In this document: positions 57,870 to 64,000 of the stretch, piece after piece
How the letters are laid out: the number at the start of each line of letters is the position of its first letter
Numbering within the stretch: the stretch's first letter is position 1
Source of the DNA: Heterodera schachtii
Lineage: Eukaryota; Nematoda; Chromadorea; Rhabditida; Heteroderidae
Direction of reading: 5' to 3'
Length of the DNA stretch: 64,000 nucleotides
NCBI GenBank assembly: GCA_023374025.1
Contig: SIJG01000001.1
Location: 3,990,616-4,054,615 of the forward strand
The notes under the pieces: generated by a model
Databases searched by the model: none
Seen by the model: the letters and a program-made list of their open reading frames with translations, nothing else
Told to the model about the DNA's origin: nothing
Made by a program: the position numbers and the translations under genes

Positions 57870-60800
57870 TTATTTTAATTCCTTCATGCAAAGCTCCTTG
57901 ACGAAGCCGTTGATGCGCCAAATGTGGCTGAAAATGTAGGGGAAAATCGCACATGAAAATTAGGTAACTATTAAACAAAATGCCTAGCCTATAGGCCCTT
58001 CCTTGTCCAGAAATTTTTTTCAATTTTTTAATTACCAAAATTTCAAGAAATGGAGAATCCACTAGCCGAAGCCCCCCCCCCCCTAACTCGGCTTTTGTGG
58101 TTGAAAAAAGTGGAGAAAATGCGTAATCCAACTGACATAGCTTAATTAGGCAAATATCCTGAAAAATTTGGGGGGCGAGGCACCTGACGAGAGCCTCTTG
58201 ACCGAGGCCTGTTTTTCTTACTTGAAAAAACCCCGTTTTTCCCTTAATTATGGGCCTGTCCCAAATCGGATTTATGAAATTTGAACAAAATTCTCACCCA
58301 AAAACTTCCATGACCTGCATGTTCTCCTCATTCTGATCGATGATGTTCTGTAAATTGAAACAAACGGTTTTTATTTCAAATTTTATGAATTTTATTTTAA
58401 AATTTGCGAAAATAAAATTGAATTAATTCCTTTTTTTATTAAAATAAATCGGCTTTAATCAAAATTATTGCAAGTAAACAAAGTGTGAATTTGTTAACAA
58501 ATTAAAATTAACTGAAAATTGTAAAAATTACAATTTTTGGAAAAAAAAATTTTTTTTTCCAAGGCTTGCAAAAAACGTAGGCCTAGGCCTAACACCACGA
58601 AAACCGGAGGAGGACCTGAATGGACGGTGACATCATCAACAGATTGCCATATTTTTGTACACCATACGCAGCCCCGTGCCGGTCAATGATCATATGGAAG
58701 AGGGCACTCAAATATTTGGTCCTCTCCTGCCCAATTTCGGGACGGACGGCGGGGGACAGATCGCCAATATCTGACAAAAAAAAAAAATTGCAAAATTTAA
58801 AATTGAATAGGGAAACGGCATAAAAAATACAGAAAAAATTGTATACAAATGAACTGAAATTCCTTTGTGCAAAAATGCAACCATTAACAAAAAAGTTGTT
58901 TCTAAAAATTTTAAAATTTTTTTTCCATTTTTAGACAAAAAAACCAAAAAAAAAGCGTTTTTTTTTTTTGAATTTCGAGTTTTTGGCAGAAAAAATGTGG
59001 CAATTTGTTGCTGCTGTAGGGAAACGGCGTAAAAAAATACAGAAAAAATTGTATACAAATGAGAACAAAAGTTGCCAATAAAAATTTTAAAATTAAATTT
59101 TCATTTTTTAGACTCAAAAAACCAAAAAATGCAATTTTTTTTTTGAATTTTCGAATTTTTCGGCAAAAAATTTTGGCAATTTGTTGCTGCAGTGTGCCTG
59201 TTTTCTGTTCTGTTCTGTGCTGACCAGGGTTGAAGAACAGGCAAGCCTTGAAGCAGGCAAACTCCTGCGGTATGATCTCCAAATTGCGAAAGGGCATCAT
59301 AATTTCGTCCATTTGTCGGTGGTAAATTGAGCGACCTAACGCAAAATGGGGGGGAGGGGGGTAATTAGGTAAATGATAATGACGGTAATTTAATTTAATT
59401 ACAGAAATTTATATGCCATGCCACCCAAACTTACATCCGGGAATTTTGACTTCCTTTTGCGGTTGCCGCAAAATGTACGCCCCATTTGGGTAGACAATTT
59501 TGTCGGGTCCTTTGTCTGTAAAAATACGGGGGGAAAAGTAATTAATTATTAATTTTAAAATAATTAAAATTAAATTTTTAAAAAAATAAAATAAACGCAC
59601 CCAATGAATAAAACACGCGGTTGAGAATGTTAAATGTGAACGCAAAGTGTCGGACAAGTGCGAACTGTGAAGCAAACGGAGATAATATTTTCAATTTAAA
59701 AGAAAAAAGAAATAAAATCAAATTAGCGAAAAATTTTGTATAAATAAATGAATAAATTGAATTTAAAATGGAATTTTTTTTTTTTTTGGATTTTTTAATT
59801 TTTTTTTTCATTCTAGCATTTAAACAAAACAAAAAAAATTTGTTTATTTTTTTTTTATTTGCCAGGTTAAATAAGGTTTTAAGCCTCATGCCCTCGGGGG
59901 AAGAAATATCGGGGATCGGGGAGAAAAAAAAACAAAAAAAGTGATAAAATTTGAAAATACGTAAGGTAAAATTGGAAATACAAAAATAATTTAATTAGGT
60001 AATTAATTGATGGTGTTGTTAATGCTGTTTTGGCTGGCAACAAACATTCACCTGGTCCGAGTAGGTCATCTTCTGGAACTCCTCAAATGTTTTGGCCCAT
60101 TCCAAGCACAGGCGCAGCTCGCGAATGTTCCACATTTGAATGTCGTTCATCGAGGCCGGGTACAACTCCTTGAACTCCGTCCTCTCCTTTAACAACACAT
60201 TTTATGTTTTTTTTTTTAAATTCGAACAATTAAAATTGCGAATTGTCGAGCAAATAAAAAAAATGTAAAAAGTAAAAAAAAATGCCGTAAAAATCATTTG
60301 CAGGCAAGCGGACTCGAACCCATGGCTATATTTTTCGAGCCTAGAACTTTTTGTTTCTCAATGAATTTACTGAAAATTGCTTGTTTTTTTATATGTTTTG
60401 AATTTTTTCAACACTAAACGCTCTTTGAAAAGGTGCGCACGAAATATTTTAATGCAAAAAACCGAAAAAAAATTATGATAATTTTAAAAATGCCCCGCCC
60501 CTCCGCCCAATTTGTATGGGTCCCCCTCTCCCAAATATTTTTGCCAAAATTGTCCAATTAAAGTACGGTTGGAAAAAAAATCGGCTGCACGAGCTTTGCA
60601 CTTACTTTGCGCAATTTGCGAAAAATTGCATAAAAATCTAAAAAAAAAAAAAACACTACCCCCCCCCCCCCGGGAGTAGCTCGTTTCCCCCCCCCCCCGA
60701 GAAATTTTTTAAAAAAAATTTGCTAACTTAGAAATTTTTAAAGAAAAAAATCTTAGAAAGTTTTTTCATAAATTTCTAAGAAAAAAAAATTTTTGAGAAA

Positions 60801-63800
60801 TTCTCAGCGATTTTTTGGAAAATTTTTTGAAAAATCTGAGTAATTCACCATAAAAATTTCTCAAAAATTTTTCTTTCTTAGAATTTTCTTATAAAAAACT
60901 TTCTAAGATTTTTTTCTTGAAAAATTTCTAAGTTAGCACTTTTTTTTTTTTAAATTTCTCGGGGGGGAAACGATGCGGGGGGGAAATGAAGTGCACCCAC
61001 TAACCCCCCCTGCCCCCCCCCCCCGTTGGCCTGCCACTGACATCGATGGGCAAATCCCGGGCCTGGAAAATCAGCGACGGTTGGGCCAACGCTTCCTGCA
61101 CACTTTTGTTCTCCACCAGCACACATTTCCTCAACACATTGCACAACGCTTCACTGCAAATTCAATGGGTGGCGGCAATTTATCCATTTTTAATTATTTC
61201 AACGAATATTTAAAAAAAAAACAAAATCCATGGCCCAAGGATTGGCACAAACATTTTTAAAAGGGCGCGGATTTTCCAATTGTTTTTTTCGGATTTCGTC
61301 TGTTTTAATGAAATTCTACTCCCTCGGGGGATGTGGGGGGAGACGTACAAAAACGATTGAAATTTTGATAAATCCCTGACCCGTATTCGTGTGAAAACTG
61401 CCTCCGGATCGTATTTCGGGATTGAAAACGGCGGTTTTCGGGACCAAGATCCGGGCGCATTCTTCAATATATATCCAGATTCCGAGTCGGGATTCCAAAA
61501 TGGGCCACATCGCGACAATGTCCGGTCACTCACTGACTCACACTGTCATGGTGTGCTCCACCAGTTTTTCGTCTTGGTAACGCGCTTGGGGGGACAGTGA
61601 GGACAGTGACAGTTGGTCCTCGTCCATGGAACTGCGCTTGCCGTCGGGGCCGGGCGAAAGTCGGACACGCTTTGTCGGACCGATTCTGTCAAGGAAAATT
61701 TTGTAGGCATTTGCCAAGAGTCTCTCCGTAATAGTTCTCAGCCCCCATGTCCATTTTTAAGTTTTTGAACAAAAACCCACCGACAGGGGACCCCTCTCGT
61801 CAAAAAAATAAAATTCCGTGGAAAGCAAAAATTCAAAATTTAAATGTCATGTCCGTATCCAGCAAGGAAATTTTCGGGAGTTGGACCGAAATCTGCCGAA
61901 GATTTGTTGCTTGTCCAGTGTAATTTTTGGATTTTCGATGCCTCGGCATACATGAACAAGGGGTGCGCCGGCGCACCCCCCCTCCGCGTCCTAATGGGCC
62001 TGGCGCACCCCTCACACGTGCGTCGTAAGGGGGGCGGCTGTAAAGGAGGGGGGGGGGTCGTAGTGGGGTGGGTCGTACCGAAGGGGGAAAAAGTTAAAAG
62101 TTGCATAATTTCCTTAGCGAAAGCAATACAAAATATCAAAAAATTTTCCCGGCGGCGCCTATCGGCACCGCCGGACCGCCCCGTGCCCTTCCCACAAAGT
62201 TTTTTGGAAAAAACGCGCCGCAAAAAGCAAAAAAGGTGGTTTGATTACCAAAAAAAAAAAAAAAATCGCCGGGGAAAAATAGGGGCCGACGTAAGAAAAA
62301 TTGGTCCTGGCGCACCTCCCCCCCTGCGCCAAAAAAAAGAAAAATACACCCCTAAAAATCGAATTTTTGACTTCAGCCCTCCCCCCCCCCCCCGAAGCCA
62401 AGGGTCTGGCTACGCCCTTGTTGTACATGTATGTGCCTCGGGAAAAATTAAAATATTTTACGCTGAGGAAAATTTAGAAAATTTGAGTCAAAATTACTTT
62501 TTAATTTTAAACCCCCATTCAAAAAATTAAAAAATAAAAATCATTTTAAAATGATAAATTTGACTGCACTTTTTGGTGCTTTCCCGAAATTTGCCCTTTT
62601 TTCACATCAAAGAAATCATTCGGTTTAAAAACAAGCAATTTGTCGGTGTGTGCCACATTTTTTGTTGACACAAAAAATGTTTCGATAAATGTCGATATTT
62701 GTACCTGTCCCGGTCATTTTGAATGGCTTTTGCGTCCATGCCAACCGCAACACATCTGCAAAAAAATGGCAAAATTTTGTCGAAAAATGGGATGGCACGG
62801 CACTATTACTCACTTTGCAAAGCGACAGTGTCGGCACGCGCAGCGAACGTCTTGAAAAAATGGGAAATTTAAAAATTGAAAAATTTAAACGCCGGGAGAG
62901 AAAAACTCACTCTTTGTCACGTCGCAATTGCCACTGTATTGGCACACTAAATAAAAATTGGAAAACGGATTGAGATTTTTTGTGCAAAATTTTATACAAA
63001 AAATGGCTGGCTTATAGCTGATTAAATCTTTTTTTAGAATTTTTTGCATAGAGTGCCAAAAAACGGACGGTTAAAATTGTAAAAATGAAATTTCCCGACT
63101 AAAAATTTTGGAATTCCTCTCCAAAAATATTAAATAAAAAATGAAGAATAATACCAAAACTGTGTTCAGAGACAATGGTTCGCCTGAAGAATGTTTTGCA
63201 TCCGTTGCAGCTGGCCACCCCTAAAATTTGGGCGTAAAATATTAAAAAAAAAAAAAAAAAAAATTAAAAAATATAATTTCGCAAATAATGCTAAAATTCA
63301 AGTGCAAAAAATGATTATTTCCCCGAAAAAAGAGGATCAGCAGGCTCCCAAATCTCATTAACAATAAAATAATAATAAAATGGATGAGAGATTTATGCGC
63401 AATTTTTTAAATTTTCTTACATTTTCATAATTTAAAATTTTGCCGGCGGCGTTTTTTGGTGTCAAATGAAACTCGTGGATTTGTCTGCAAAATTTGTGGA
63501 TTTTCTATGGAAACCTGACTTCTAACTGTTGTGTCTAATTTGTATATTAAAAATGGTGGACTCTGTCCGGGAATGGCGCCAAAAATGTGCCAGGAAACCG
63601 CGCCCCGGGGGGGTTTTGCCAACACAGAAAACTGACCATAATGGTAACCGGTGGCCCTGTCGGAACACACAGCGCACAGCTCACCCTCGGGCACTTTCCG
63701 TCCTGTCAATTATTAGGGTAGACAATTCCAATTAAAAATATGCCCGATTACAAATTGGAAAATTTGGCCGTAATTTTCGGCCCATCCCAAAAAAAAAAAA

Positions 63801-64000
63801 ACTCCAAAATTATTATTTTTTTTCCAATTAATTTTGGACGCATTTTGCCAACATTTAATTAACCAAAAATTCGGTGGCATGGTATTTTTCAGACCAATCA
63901 AAAACATTTTTGCTCCCATTTACTTTGTCTTGGCTGCGTTTTGGCACCGGCCGTGCCATTGTTTTCGGCACTGGAATTGCTGCCCTCGTGCCGCCGATGT
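57870..64000 (-). CDS. Nuclear hormone receptor (HNF4-derived nematode supplementary type), 5' end beyond window
   Basis: Ligand-regulated transcription factor, nuclear. Exons in transcript order: 63924->64000, 63637-63702, 63155-63220, 62911-62946, 62814-62850, 62705-62755, 61542-61685, 61042-61153, 60052-60186, 59601-59664, 59435-59515, 59225-59335, 58616-58770, 58298-58347, 57870-57927 (stop TAA 57870-57872). All junction phases agree. The zinc fingers are complete: CAVC...CNGC with P-box CNGCKTFF, then CQYSGNC...CRHCRFAKC, followed by the C-terminal extension MDAKAIQNDRDR. The DBD is spread over five exons. The ligand-binding domain spans roughly the last 280 residues and includes LRLCLEWAKTFEEF and FACFKACLFFNPD, typical of the fold. 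The visible N-terminal exon is Ser/Asn-rich. About 413 codons are in the window. The HNF4-type supplementary class is inferred from the P-box; the exact orthologue is not recognised. Introns carry foldback DNA and poly-G runs. Confidence 0.93.
60300..60345 (-). repeat. tRNA 3'-half-like fragment in receptor intron
   Basis: The minus strand carries GGGTTCGAGTCCGC followed by TTGCC, a B-box and a possible acceptor-strand remnant. No matching 5' half is evident, so it is a fragment at best. Confidence 0.3.
60681..60973. repeat. Long near-perfect palindrome in receptor intron
   Basis: Starting TCGTTTCCCCCCC and ending GGGGGGGAAACGA, the two arms of about 145 nt pair almost throughout (GCTAACTTAGAAATTTTT, ATCTTAGAAAGTTTTTT, ATTTTTGAGAAATT and complements). 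The centre (CTCAGCG...TCTGAG) also folds. It lies in intron 60187-61041 of the nuclear receptor. Confidence 0.85.

Noticed and set aside
61844..62530. 228-aa open frame, plus strand
   Set aside because: Lies antisense in the receptor intron 61686-62704 and is made of G-runs and Lys/Pro low complexity; no gene signals.
1..64000. CRISPR array, operon or prokaryotic features
   Set aside because: Genes have spliceosomal introns throughout; the tandem repeats lack uniform unique spacers and no cas-like genes occur.

Overview
The window reads as nuclear DNA of a nematode. The genes are cut into many short exons (about 20-400 nt) by AT-rich introns with weak AG acceptors. Three gene families point the same way: a nuclear receptor with the nematode-type P-box CNGCKT, an intracellular muscle-type Ig protein like C. 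elegans DIM-1, and small secreted proteins with no wider homologue that I recognise. A tylenchid-like nematode is possible, but that is inference. No tools were run. Exon models were built by hand from splice signals and phase continuity, and every internal junction listed keeps the reading frame.

Layout, left to right. About 338-2392 (minus) holds Q/N- and acid-rich coding sequence. It is either the long cytoplasmic tail of the next receptor or a separate gene. 4748-10811 (minus) is a 12-exon seven-TM GPCR. 10812-17602 is a long non-coding stretch of GC islands, tandem repeats and inverted-repeat elements. 17603-19805 (minus) is a two-Ig muscle-type protein. 19806-22952 holds a CT-repeat tract and an intact hAT-like non-autonomous element. 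22953-32197 (minus) is a 19-exon protein of about 1151 aa with eight predicted TM segments and a 650-residue low-complexity tail, Tincar-like. 32198-40765 is gene-poor. 40766-41799 (plus) and 45724-47133 (plus) are small secreted proteins. 49891/51630-56140 (plus) is a Cys- and Q-rich coiled-coil protein. 57870 to the right edge (minus) is a nuclear hormone receptor whose 5' end lies outside the window.

The genes look like independent single-copy loci (signalling receptor, transcription factor, muscle protein, secreted proteins), not one pathway. The unusual content is in introns and spacers: more than twenty poly-G/poly-C runs, several inverted-repeat element families (one with a clean 8-bp target duplication, one with TA duplications and poly-C/G interiors), nested insertions, a 293-bp near-perfect palindrome, many young tandem duplications, and three long polypurine/polypyrimidine tracts.
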